Below, piece after piece: positions 1 to 14,015 of a DNA stretch of 64,000 nucleotides. The translations under genes were made by a program, and so were the position numbers. The stretch spans positions 1-64,000 of the forward strand of contig JAQNBH010000067.1 in the NCBI GenBank assembly GCA_028752905.1, in the 5' to 3' direction. The notes below the pieces were generated by a model. That model searched no databases. It was not told where the DNA came from and was given only the letters and a program-made list of their open reading frames with translations. Source of the DNA: Cladorhizidae sp. MBARI D1340-BT2 (Eukaryota > Porifera > Demospongiae > Poecilosclerida > Cladorhizidae). Position 1 is the first letter of the stretch. Each line of letters starts with the position of its first letter.

Positions 1-3000
1 TGAGCACACTAGAACACAGAGACAACCACAAACACAATGTCCACTCCCACTCTAGATGAGCACACTAGAACACAGAGACAACCACAAACACAATGTCCAC
101 TCCCACTCTAGATGAGCACACTAGAACACAGAGACAACCACAAACACAATGTCCACTCCCACTCTAGATGAGCACACTAGAACACAGAGACAACCACAAA
201 CACAATGTCCACTCCCACTCTAGATGAGCACACTAGAACACAGAGACAGCCACAAACACAATGTCCACTCCCACTCTAGATGAGAACACTAGAACACAGA
301 GACAGCCACAAACACAATGTCCACTCCCACTCTAGATGAGCACACTAGAACACAGAGACAACCACAAACACAATGTCCACTCCCAATCTAGATGAGCACA
401 CTAGAACACAGAGACAACCACAAACACAATGTCCACTCCCACTCTAGATGAGCACACTATAACACAGAGACAACCACAAACACAATGTCCACTCCCACTC
501 TAGATGAGCACACTAGAACACAGAGACAACCACAAACACAATGTCCACTCCCACTCTAGATGAGCACACTAGAACACAGAGACAGCCACAAACACAATGT
601 CCACTCCCACTCTAGATGAGCACACTAGAACACAGAGACAGCCGCAAACACAATGTCCACTCCCACTCTAGATGAGAACACTAGAACACAGAGACAACCA
701 CAAACACAATGTCCACTCCCACTCTAGATGAGCACACTAGAACACAGAGACAACCACAAACACAATGTCCACTCCCACTCTAGATGAGCACACTAGAACA
801 CAGAGACAACCACAAACACAATGGCCACTCCCACTCTAGATGAGCACACTAGAACACAGAGACAACCACAAACACAATGTCCACTCCCACTCTAGATGAG
901 CACACTAGAACACAGAGACAACCACAAACACAATGTCCACTCCCACTCTAGATGAGCACACTAGAACACAGAGACAGCCACAAACACAATGTCCACTCCC
1001 ACTCTAGATGAGCACACTAGAACACAGAGACAACCACAAACACAATGTCCACTCCCACTCTACATGAACACACTAGAACACAGAGACAACCACAAACACA
1101 ATGTCCACTCCCACTCTAGATGAGCACACTAGAACACAGAGACAACCACAAACACAATGTCCACTCCCACTCTAGATGAGCACACTAGAACACAGAGACA
1201 ACCACAAACACAATGTCCACTCCCACTCTAGATGAGCACACTAGAACACAGAGACAACCACAAACACAATGTCCACTCCCACTCTAGATGAGCACACTAG
1301 AACACAGAGACAACCACAAACACAATGTCCACTCCCACTCTAGATGAGCACACTAGAACACAGAGACAACCACAAACACAATGTCCACTCCCACTCTAGA
1401 TGAGCACACTAGAACACAGAGACAACCACAAACACAATGTCCACTCCCACTCTAGATGAGCACACTAGAACACAGAGACAACCACAAACACAATGTCCAC
1501 TCCCACTCTAGATGAGCACACTAGAACACAGAGACAACCACAAACACAATGGCCACTCCCACTCTAGATGAGCACACTAGAACACAGAGACAACCACAAA
1601 CACAATGTCCACTCCCACTCTAGATGAGCACACTAGAACACAGAGACAACCACAAACACAATGTCCACTCCCACTCTAGATGAGCACACTAGAACACAGA
1701 GACAACCACAAACACAATGTCCACTCCCACTCTAGATGAGCACACTAGAACACAGAGACAACCACAAACACAATGTCCACTCCCACTCTAGATGAGCACA
1801 CTAGAACACAGAGACAACCACAAACACAATGTCCACTCCCACTCTAGATGAGCACACTAGAACACAGAGACAACCACAAACACAATGTCCACTTCCACTC
1901 TAGATGAGCACAATAGAACACAGAGACAACCACAAACACAATGTCCACTCCCACTCTAGATGAGCACACTAGAACACAGAGACAACCACAAACACAATGT
2001 CCACTCCCACTCTAGATGAGCACACTAGAACACAGAGACAACCACAAACACAATGTCCACACACTAGAACACAGAGACAACCACAAACACAATGTCCACT
2101 CCCACTCTAGATGAGCACACTAGAACACAGAGACAGCCACAAACACAATGTCCACTCCCACTCTAGATGAGAACACTAGAACACCGAAGCAACCACAAAC
2201 ACAATGTCCACTCCCACTCTAGATGTGCACACTAGAACACAGAGACAACCACAAACACAATGTCCACTCCCACTCTAGATGAGCACACTAGAACACAGAG
2301 ACAACCACAAACACAATGTCCACTCCCACTCTAGATGTGCACACTAGAACACAGAGACAACCACAAACACAATGTCCACTCCCACTCTAGATGAGAACAC
2401 TAGAACACAGAGACAACCACAAACACAATGTCCACTCCCACTCTAGATGAGCACACTAGAACACAGAGACAACCACAAACACAATGTCCACTCCCACTCT
2501 AGATGAGCACACTAGAACACAGAGACAACCACAAACACAATGTCCACTCCCACTCTAGATGAGCACACTAGAACACAGAGACAACCACAAACACAATGTC
2601 CACTCCCACTCTAGATGAGCACACTAGAACACAGAGACAACCACAAACACAATGTCCACTCCCACTCTAGATGAGCACACTAGAACACAGAGACAACCAC
2701 AAACATAATGTCCACTCCCACTCTAGATGAACACACTAGAACACAGAGACAACCACAAACACAATGTCCACTCCCACTCTAGATGAGCACACTAGAACAC
2801 AGAGACAACCACAAACACAATGTCCACTCCCACTCTAGATGAGCACACTAGAACACAGAGACAACCACAAACACAATGTCCACTCCAACTCTAGATGAGC
2901 ACACTAGAACACAGAGACAACCACAAACACAATGTCCACTCCCACTCTAGATGAGCACACTACAACACAGAGACAACCACAAACACAATGTCCACTCCCA

Positions 3001-6000
3001 CTCTAGATGAGCACACTAGAACACAGAGACAACCACAAACACAATGCCCACTACCACTCTAGATGAGCACACTAGAACACAGAGACAACCACAAACACAA
3101 TGTCCACTCCCACTCTAGATGAGCACACTAGAACACAGAGACTACCACAAACACAATGTCCACTCCCACTCTAGATGAGCACACTAGAACACAGAGACAA
3201 CCACAAACACAATGTCCACTCCCACTCTAGATGAGCACACTAGAACACAGAGACAACCACAAACACAATGTCCACTCCCACTCTAGATGAGCACACTAGA
3301 ACACAGAGACAACCACAAACACAATGTCCACTCCCACTCTAGATGAGCACACTAGAACACAGAGACAGCCACAAACACAATGTCCACTCCCACTCTAGAT
3401 GAGCACACTAGAACACAGAGACAACCACAAACACAATGTCCACTCCCACTCTAGATGAGCACACTAGAACACAGAGACAACCACAAACACAATGTCCACT
3501 CCCACTCTAGATGAGCACACTAGAACACAGAGACTACCACAAACACAATGTCCACTCCCACTCTAGATGAGCACACTAGAACACAGAGACAACCACAAAC
3601 ACAATGTCCACTCCCACTCTAGATGAGCACACTAGAACACAGAGACAACCACAAACACAATGTCCACTCCCACTCTAGATGAGCACACTAGAACACAGAG
3701 ACAACCACAAACACAATCTCCACTCCCACTCTAGATGAGCACACTAGAACACAGAGACAACCACAAACACAATGTCCACTCCCACTCTAGATGAGCACAC
3801 TAGAACACAGAGACAACCACAAACACAATGTCCACTCCCACTCTAGATGAGCACACTAGAACACAGAGACAACCACAAACACAATGTCCACTCCCACTCT
3901 AGATGAGCACAATAGAACACAGAGACAACCACAAACACAATGTCCACTCCCACTCTAGATGAGAACACTAGAACACAGAGACTGCCACAAACACAATGTC
4001 CACTCCCACTCTAGATGAGCACACTAGAACACAGAGACAACCACAAACACAATGTCCACTCCCACTCTAGATGAGCACACTAGAACACAGAGACAACCAC
4101 AAACACAATGTCCACTCCCACTCTAGATGAGCACACTAGAACACAGAGACAACCACAAACACAATGTCCACTCCCACTCTAGATGAGCACACTAGAACAC
4201 AGAGACAGCCACAAACACAATGTCCACTCCCACTCTAGATGAGCACACTAGAACACAGAGACAACCACAAACACAATGTCCACTCCCACTCTAGATGAGC
4301 ACACTAGAACACAGAGACAACCACAAACACAATGTCCACTCCCACTCTAGATGAGCACACTAGAACACAGAGACAACCACAAACACAATGTCCACTCCCA
4401 CTCTAGATGAGCACACTAGAACACAGAGACAACCACAAACACAATGTCCACTCCCACTCTAGATGAGCACACTGGAACACAGAGACAACCACAAACACAA
4501 TGTCCACTCCCACTCTAGATGAGCACACTAGAACACAGAGACAACCACAAACACAATGTCCACTCCCACTCTAGATGAGCACACTAGAACACAGAGACAA
4601 CCACAAACACAATGTCCACTCCCACTCTAGATGAGCACACTAGAACACAGAGACAACCACAAACACAATGTCCACTCCCACTCTAGATGAGCACACTAGA
4701 ACACAGAGACAACCACAAACACAATGTCCACTCCCACTCTAGATGGGCACACTAGAACACAGAGACAACCACAAACACAATGTCCACTCCCACTCTAGAT
4801 GGGCACACTAGAACACAGAGACAACCACAAACACAATGTCCACTCCCACTCTAGATGAGCACACTAGAACACAGAGACAACCACAAACACAATGTCCACT
4901 CCCACTCTAGATGAGCACACTAGAACTCAGAGATAACCACAAACACAATGTCCACTCCCACTCTAGATGAGCACACTAGAACTCAGAGACAACCACAAAC
5001 ACAATGTCCACTCCCACTCTAGATGAGCACACTAGAACACAGAGACAACCACAAACACAATGTCCACTCCCACTCTAGATGAGCACACTAGAACACAGAG
5101 ACAACCACAAACACAATGTCCACTCCCACTCTAGATGAGCACACTAGAACACAGAGACAACCACAAACACAATGTCCACTCCCACTCTAGATGAGCACAC
5201 TAGAACACAGAGACAACCACAAACACAATGTCCACTCCCACTCTAGATGAGCACACTAGAACACAGAGACAACCACAAACACAATGTCCACTCCCACTCT
5301 AGATGAGATCACTAGAACACAGAGACAACCACAAACACAATGTCCACTCCCACTCTAGATGAGCACACTAGAACACAAGAGACAACCACAAACACAATGT
5401 CCACTCCCACTCTAGATGAGCACACTAGAACACAGAGACAGCCACAAACACAATGTCCACTCCCACTCTAGATGAACACACTAGAACACAGAGACAACCA
5501 CAAACACAATGTCCACTCCCACTCTAGATGAGCGCACTAGAACACAGAGACAACCACAAACACAATGTCCACTCCCACTCTAGATGAGCGCACTAGAACA
5601 CAGAGACAACCACAAACACAATCTCCACTCCCACTCTAGATGAGCACACTAGAACACAGAGACAACCACAAACACAATGTCCACTCCCACTCTAGATGAG
5701 CACACTAGAACACAGAGACAACCACAAACACAATGTCCACTCCCACTCTAGATGAGCACACTAGAACACAGAGACAACCACAAACACAATGTCCACTCCC
5801 ACTCTAGATGAGCACACTAGAACACAGAGACAACCACAAACACAATGTCCACTCCCACTCTAGATGAGCACACTAGAACACAGAGACAACCACAAACACA
5901 ATGTCCACTCCCACTCTAGATGAGCACACTAGAACACAGAGACAACCACAAACACAATGTCCACTCCCACTCTAGATGAGCACACTAGAACACAGAGACA

Positions 6001-9000
6001 ACCACAAACACAATGTCCACTCCCACTCTAGATGAGCACACTAGAACACAGAGACAGCCACAAACACAATGTCCACTCCCACTCTAGATGAGCACACTAG
6101 AACACAGAGACAACCACAAACACAATGTCCACTCCCACTCTAGATGTGCACACTAGAACACAGAGACAACCACAAACACAATGTCCACTCCCACTCTAGA
6201 TGAGCACACTAGAACACAGAGACAACCACAAACACAATGTCCACTCCCACTCTAGATGAGCACACTAGAACACAGAGACAACCACAAACACAATGTCCAC
6301 TCCCACTCTAGATGAGCACACTAGAACACAGAGACAACCACAAACACAATGTCCACTCCCACTCTAGATGAGCACACTAGAACACAGAGACAACCACAAA
6401 CACAATGTCCACTCCCACTCTAGATGAGCACACTAGAACACAGAGACAACCACAAACACAATGTCCACTCCCACTCTAGATGAGCACACTAGAACACAGA
6501 GACAACCACAAACACAATGTCCACTCCCACTCTAGATGAACACACTAGAACACAGAGACAACCACAAACACAATGTCAACTCCCACTCTAGATGAGCACA
6601 CTATAACACAGAGACAACCACAAACACAATGTCCACTCCCACTCTAGATGAGCACACTAGAACACAGAGACAACCACAAACACAATGTCCACTCCCACTC
6701 TAGATGAGCACACTAGAACACAGAGACAACCACAAACACAATGCCCACTACCACTCTAGATGAGCACACTAGAACACAGAGACAACCACAAACACAATGT
6801 CCACTCCCACTCTAGATTAGCACACTAGAACACAGAGACAACCACAAACACAATGTCCACTCCCACTCTAGATGAGCACACTAGAACACAGAGACAACCA
6901 CAAACACAATGTCCACTCCCACTCTAGATGAGCACACTAGAACACAGAGACAACCACAAACACAATGTCCACTCCCACTCTAGATGAGCACACTAGAACA
7001 CAGAGACAACCACAAACACAATGTCCACTCCCACTCTAGATGAGCACACTAGAACACAGAGACAACCACAAACACAATGTCCACTCCCACTCTAGATGAG
7101 CACACTAGAACACAGAGACAGCCACAAACACAATGTCCACTCCCACTCTAGATGAGCACACTAGAACACAGAGACAACCACAAACACAATGTCCACTCCC
7201 ACTCTAGATGAGCACACTAGAACACAGAGACAACCACAAACACAATGTCCACTCCCACTCTAGATGAGCACACTAGAACACAGAGACAGCCACAAACACA
7301 ATGTCCACTCCCACTCTAGATGAGAACACTAGAACACAGAGACAGCCACAAACACAATGTCCACTCCCACTCTAGATGAGCACACTAGAACACAGAGACA
7401 ACCACAAACACAATGTCCACTCCCACTCTAGATGAGCACACTAGAACACAGAGACAGCCACAAACACAATGTCCACTCCCACTCTAGATGAGAACAGAGA
7501 CAGCCACAAACACAATGTCCACTCCCACTCTAGATGAGCACACTAGAACACAGAGACAACCACAAACACAATGTCCACTCACACTCTAGATGAGCACACT
7601 AGAACACAGAGACAGCCACAAACACAATGTCCACTCCCACTCTAGATGAGCACACTAGAACACAGAGACAACCACAAACACAATGTCCACTCCCACTCTA
7701 GATGAGCACACTAGAACACAGAGACAACCACAAACACAATGTCCACTCCCACTCTAGATGAGCACACTAGAACACAGAGACAGCCGCAAACACAATGTCC
7801 ACTCCCACTCTAGATGAGAACACTAGAACACAGAGACAACCACAAACACAATGTCCACTCCCACTCTAGATGAGCACACTAGAACACAGAGACAACCACA
7901 AACACAATGTCCACTCCCACTCTAGATGAGCACACTAGAACACAGAGACAACCACAAACACAATGTCCACTCCCACTCTAGATGAGCACACTAGAACACA
8001 GAGACAACCACAAACACAATGTCCACTCCCACTCTAGATGAGCACACTAGAACACAGAGACAACCACAAACACAATGTCCACTCCCACTCTAGATGAGCA
8101 CACTAGAACACAGAGACAACCACAAACACAATGTCCACTCCCACTCTAGATGAGCACACTAGAACACAGAGACAACCACAAACATAATGTCCACTCCCAC
8201 TCTAGATGAGCACACTAGAACACAGAGACAACCACAAACACAATGTCCACTCCCACTCTAGATGAGCACACTAGAACACAGAGACAACCACAAACACAAT
8301 GTCCACTCCCACTCTAGATGAGCACACTAGAACACAGAGACAACCACAAACACAATGTCCACTCCCACTCTAGATGAACACACTAGAACACAGAGACAAC
8401 CACAAACACAATGTCCACTCCCACTCTAGATGAGAACACTAGAACACAGAGACAACCACAAACACAATGTCCACTCCCACTCTAGATGAGCACACTAGAA
8501 CACAGAGACAACCACAAACACAATGTCCACTCCCACTCTAGATGAACACACTAGAACACAGAGACAACCACAAACACAATGTCCACTCCCACTCTAGATG
8601 AGCACACTAGAACACAGAGACAACCACAAACACAATGTCTACTCCCACTCTAGATGAGCACACTAGAACACAGAGACAACCACAAACACAATGTCCACTC
8701 CCACTCTAGATGAGCACACTAGAACACAGAGACAACCACAAACACAATGTCCACTCCCACTCTAGATGAGCACACTAGAACACAGAGACAACCACAAACA
8801 CAATGTCCACTCCCACTCTAGATGAGCACACTAGAACACAGAGACAACATCAAACACAATGTCCACTCCCACTCTACATGAACACACTAGAACACAGAGA
8901 CAACCACAAACACAATGTCCACTCCCACTCTAGATGAGCACACTAGAACACAGAGACAACCACAAACACAATGTCCACTCCCACTCTAGATGAGCACACT

Positions 9001-12000
9001 AGAACACAGAGACAACCACAAACACAATGTCCACTCCCACTCTAGATGAGCACACTAGAACACAGAGACAACCACAAACACAATGTCCACTCCCACTCTA
9101 GATGAGCACACTAGAACACAGAGACAACCACAAACACAATGTCCACTCCCACTCTAGATGAGCACACTAGAACACAGAGACAACCACAAACACAATGTCC
9201 ACTCCCACTCTAGATGAGCACACTAGAACACAGAGACAGCCACAAACACAATGTCCACTCCCACTCTAGATGAGAACACTAGAACACAGAGACAGCCACA
9301 AACACAATGTCCACTCCCACTCTAGATGAGCACACTAGAACACAGAGACAACCACAAACACAATGTCCACTCCCACTCTAGATGAGCACACTAGAACACA
9401 GAGACAGCCACAAACACAATGTCCACTCCCACTCTAGATGAGAACACTAGAACACAGAGACAGCCACAAACACAATGTCCACTCCCACTCTAGATGAGCA
9501 CACTAGAACACAGAGACAACCACAAACACAATGTCCACTCCCACTCTAGATGAGCACACTATAACACAGAGACAACCACAAACACAATGTCCACTCCCAC
9601 TCTAGATGAGCACACTAGAACACAGAGACAACCACAAACACAATGTCCACTCCCACTCTAGATGAGCACACTAGAACACAGAGACAGCCACAAACACAAT
9701 GTCCACTCCCACTCTAGATGAGCACACTAGAACACAGAGACAGCCGCAAACACAATGTCCACTCCCACTCTAGATGAGAACACTAGAACACAGAGACAAC
9801 CACAAACACAATGTCCACTCCCACTCTAGATGAGCACACTAGAACACAGAGACAACCACAAACACAATGTCCACTCCCACTCTAGATGAGCACACTAGAA
9901 CACAGAGACAACCACAAACACAATGGCCACTCCCACTCTAGATGAGCACACTAGAACACAGAGACAACCACAAACACAATGTCCACTCCCACTCTAGATG
10001 AGCACACTAGAACACAGAGACAATCACAAACACAATGTCCACTCCCACTCTAGATGAGCACACTAGAACACAGAGACAACCACAAACACAATGTCCACTC
10101 CCACTCTACATGAACACACTAGAACACAGAGACAACCACAAACACAATGTCCACTCCCACTCTAGATGAGCACACTAGAACACAGAGACAACCACAAACA
10201 CAATGTCCACTCCCACTCTAGATGAGCACACTAGAACACAGAGACAACCACAAACACAATGTCCACTCCCACTCTAGATGAGCACACTAGAACACAGAGA
10301 CAACCACAAACACAATGTCCACTCCCACTCTAGATGAGCACACTAGAACACAGAGACAACCACAAACACAATGTCCACTCCCACTCTAGATGAGCACACT
10401 AGAACACAGAGACAACCACAAACACAATGTCCACTCCCACTCTAGATGAGCACACTAGAACACAGAGACAACCACAAACACAATGTCCACTCCCACTCTA
10501 GATGAGCACACTAGAACACAGAGACAACCACAAACACAATGTCCACTCCCACTCTAGATGAGCACACTAGAACACAGAGACAACCACAAACACAATGTCC
10601 ACTCCCACTCTAGATGAGCACACTAGAACACAGAGACAACCACAAACACAATGTCCACTCCCACTCTAGATGAGCACACTAGAACACAGAGACAACCACA
10701 AACACAATGTCCACTCCCACTCTAGATGAGCACACTAGAACACAGAGACAACCACAAACACAATGTCCACTTCCACTCTAGATGAGCACAATAGAACACA
10801 GAGACAACCACAAACACAATGTCCACTCCCACTCTAGATGAGCACACTAGAACACAGAGACAACCACAAACACAATGTCCACTCCCACTCTAGATGAGCA
10901 CACTAGAACACAGAGACAACCACAAACACAATGTCCACACACTAGAACACAGAGACAACCACAAACACAATGTCCACTCCCACTCTAGATGAGCACACTA
11001 GAACACAGAGACAGCCACAAACACAATGTCCACTCCCACTCTAGATGAGAACACTAGAACACCGAAGCAACCACAAACACAATGTCCACTCCCACTCTAG
11101 ATGTGCACACTAGAACACAGAGACAACCACAAACACAATGTCCACTCCCACTCTAGATGAGCACACTAGAACACAGAGACAACCACAAACACAATGTCCA
11201 CTCCCACTCTAGATGAGAACACTAGAACACAGAGACAACCACAAACACAATGTCCACTCCCACTCTAGATGAGCACACTAGAACACAGAGACAACCACAA
11301 ACACAATGTCCACTCCCACTCTAGATGAGCACACTAGAACACAGAGACAACCACAAACACAATGTCCACTCCCACTCTAGATGAGCACACTAGAACACAG
11401 AGACAACCACAAACACAATGTCCACTCCCACTCTAGATGAGCACACTAGAACACAGAGACAACCACAAACATAATGTCCACTCCCACTCTAGATGAACAC
11501 ACTAGAACACAGAGACAACCACAAACACAATGTCCACTCCCACTCTAGATGAACACACTAGAACACAGATACAACCACAAACACAATGTCCACTCCCACT
11601 CTAGATGTGCACACTAGAACACAGAGACAACCACAAACACAATGTCCACTCCCACTCTAGATGAGAACACTAGAACACAGAGACAACCACAAACACAATG
11701 TCCACTCCCACTCTACATGAACACACTAGAACACAGAGACAACCACAAACACAATGTCCACTCCCACTCTAGATGAGCACACTAGAACACAGAGACAACC
11801 ACAAACACAATGTCCACTCCCACTCTAGATGAGCACACTAGAACACAGAGACAACCACAAACACAATGTCCACTCCCACTCTAGATGAGCACACTAGAAC
11901 ACAGAGACAACCACAAACACAATGTCCACTCCCACTCTAGATGAGCACACTAGAACACAGAGACAACCACAAACACAATGTCCACTCCCACTCTAGATGA

Positions 12001-12577
12001 GAACACTAGAACACAGAGACAACCACAAACACAATGTCCACTCCCACTCTAGATGAGCACACTAGAACACAGAGACAACCACAAACACAATGTCCACTCC
12101 CACTCTAGATGAGCACACTAGAACACAGAGACAACCACAAACACAATGTCCACTCCCACTCTAGATGAGCACACTAGAACACAGAGACAACCACAAACAC
12201 AATGTCCTCTCCCACTCTAGATGAGCACACTAGAACACAGAGACAACCACAAACACAATGCCCACTCCCACTCTAGATGAGCACACTAGAACACAGAGAC
12301 AACCACAAACACAATGTCCACTCCCACTCTAGATGAGCACACTAGAACACAGAGACAACCACAAACACAATGTCCACTCCCACTCTAGATGAGCACACTA
12401 GAACACAGAGACAACCACAAACACAATGTCCACTCCCACTCTAGATGAGCACACTAGAACACAGAGACAACCACAAACACAATGTCCACTCCCACTCTAG
12501 ATGAGCACACTAGAACACAGAGACAACCACAAACACAATGTCCACTCCCACTCTAGATGAGCACACTAGAACACAGA
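1..12577. repeat. Satellite A: 56-bp tandem repeat, about 224 copies
   Basis: Head-to-tail monomers of 56 bp fill the first 12.6 kb and probably continue to the left, since the window opens exactly on a monomer. Each monomer starts TGAGCACACTAGAACACAGA and ends in CCACTCCCACTCTAGA; the plus strand is rich in A and C. Most monomers differ from the consensus by 0-2 bases. Recurring variants are AGCC for AACC, GAACAC for GCACAC, TACATGAACA for TAGATGAGCA and GGCC for GTCC. Rare length changes are a 17-bp loss near 2060 and 10938, a 10-bp loss near 7491 and a 1-bp gain near 5377. The monomer carries TAG and TGA, and 56 is not a multiple of 3, so stops rotate through the frames and no long open frame exists. 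The array ends abruptly inside a monomer at CACAGA/CCTCCC. Function is unknown; a structural heterochromatin role is inference. Confidence 0.98.
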
Positions 12578-12641
12578 CCTCCCATAATATAATCATCACT
12601 GGATTATTATTTACTAGCACGCGCCCAGTGCACAACTCTAT

Positions 12642-13239
12642 CCTCATTATTAGGGGCACATGTTGTGTTAGACACATACCCTAACCTTGATTCCAACACT
12701 CATTATTAGGGGCATATGTTGTGTTAGGCACATACCCTAACCTTGATTCCAACACTCATTATTAGGGGGCACATGCTGTGTTAGACACATACCCTAACCT
12801 TGATTCCAACACTCATTATTAGGGGCACATGTTGTGTTAGGCACATACCCTAACCTTGATTCCAACACTCATTATTAGGGGGCACATGTTGTGTTAGACA
12901 CATACCCTAACCTTGATTCCAACACTCATTATTAGGTGCACATGTTGTGTTAGGCACATACCCTAACCTTGATTCCAACACTCATTATTAGGGGCACATG
13001 TTGTGTTAGGCACATACCCTAACCTTGATTCCAACACTCATTATTATGGGCACATGTTGTGTTAGGCACATACCCTAACCTTGATTCCAACACTCATTAT
13101 TAGGGGCACATGTTGTGTTAGGCACATACCCTAACCTTGATTCCAACACTCATTATTAGGGGCACATGTTGTGTTAGGCACATACCCTAACCTTGATTCC
13201 AACACTCATTATTAGTGGCACATGTTGTGTTAGGCACAT
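12642..13239. repeat. Satellite B: second 56-bp tandem repeat, about 11 copies
   Basis: Starting 64 bp after satellite A, a different tandem repeat has the same 56-bp period (57 bp where a G is added to the GGGG run). Each unit contains TCATTATTAGGGGCACATG, then GTGTTAGGCACATACCC and TAACCTTGATTCCAACAC. The first six copies alternate between TTAGACAC and TTAGGCAC, giving a dimeric pattern; the later copies are all TTAGGCAC. There is no obvious sequence similarity to satellite A despite the shared period. The array ends where CACATACCC is replaced by CACATGACC. No coding potential is seen. Confidence 0.97.
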
Positions 13240-13561
13240 GACCTGAAGGGCCTCCAAATAGCTCATGCTAACAGAATTCTCAAACCTTACATGGAGTCAA
13301 GTGTGTTGATAACTACACTACACTAAAGCCTCCAAAGCTTGACCTCATGTCATGGGCTTTGGTACCTACATTACATCTCTGACTTCAGTCTAACATATTT
13401 TTGTTTGGAATGGATTTATGAGCCAATTCAAGTTCCATTCCGCATGTCATTGCACATCTGTTCTTTGATACTTATTATTCTATGTGCTCACCCTGATCCT
13501 GTCAGGAGTGTGACTCACACCTTCATCCTGCGATAGGTCACATTATTACCAGCTGTAGTAT

Positions 13562-13575
13562 GTTACCATGGCAAC
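13562..13575. promoter_or_regulatory. Perfect palindromic X-box (RFX-type site)
   Basis: The 14-bp sequence GTTACCATGGCAAC is a perfect palindrome and matches the animal X-box consensus (GTNRCC, 0-3 spacer, RGYAAC) recognised by RFX winged-helix factors, which commonly sit upstream of ciliary genes. That it is bound is inference. No neighbouring ciliary gene is visible, and one chance or transposon-derived occurrence cannot be excluded. Confidence 0.45.
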
Positions 13576-13632
13576 AGAAATACAGTGTTTATGGAGGTTC
13601 ATCAAAATCAAAGTCGACTCACACTTCAGTGG

Positions 13633-13671
13633 CGGACGAGGGTACAACAATACCCGACAACTGGTCGTCCG
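13633..13671. other. Stem-loop with two stacked stems
   Basis: CGGACGA (13633-13639) pairs with TCGTCCG (13665-13671). Directly inside it, GGGTA (13640-13644) pairs with TACCC (13651-13655) around the 6-nt loop CAACAA; nine unpaired bases lie on the right side. It is CpG-rich relative to its surroundings. No known RNA family is recognised. Confidence 0.4.
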
Positions 13672-13799
13672 TGAGGCACTTGCAGTTTGCAAATATGTCA
13701 ACTACACAACCTGTGATAAAATAACCCGCCAAAACTGATAACTATAACATTACCAAAATAACCCTGTGCTGTGGCATCAGAGTTGCCAGGGTTACCACT

Positions 13800-13825
13800 G
13801 GGAGAGGATGGGGGAGGGGGAGGGG
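13800..13825 (+). other. G-quadruplex-capable tract
   Basis: Four G runs (GGG at 13800, GGGGG at 13810, GGGGG at 13816, GGGG at 13822) are separated by loops of 7, 1 and 1 bases. This satisfies the usual G3+N1-7 rule for an intramolecular quadruplex. Folding is inferred from sequence only. Confidence 0.5.
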
Positions 13826-14015
13826 TTTATACATCTCTCGTTACCTTCCTCCCATTACCCTTGCCCCTCCCATCCCTCAGCCACTAATGGAACACTGACC
13901 TTTAATGACACCTGCAACTAAAATGATAACCTCCATCACTAACTTGACCACACCCACCCACACCTTGCAGTATCATGCCTCAAAGACCAGTTGGGATGCA
14001 TGTGGAGGGAAGTGC

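Larger units (their letters stand above)
13240..14015. other. Spacer between satellite B and the 60-bp minisatellite
   Basis: This is non-repetitive sequence with no convincing gene; a 65-codon plus-strand frame at 13339-13536 has no recognisable features. The spacer contains the X-box, the hairpin and the G-rich tract listed separately, and a C-rich, CACCC-bearing stretch near 13945-13965. These could belong to a promoter, but no transcript start or exon can be identified. Confidence 0.6.

Noticed and set aside
12642..13239. An interstitial telomere array
   Set aside because: TTAGGG and CCCTAA occur only once each per 56-bp unit and in opposite directions, not as head-to-tail hexamers.
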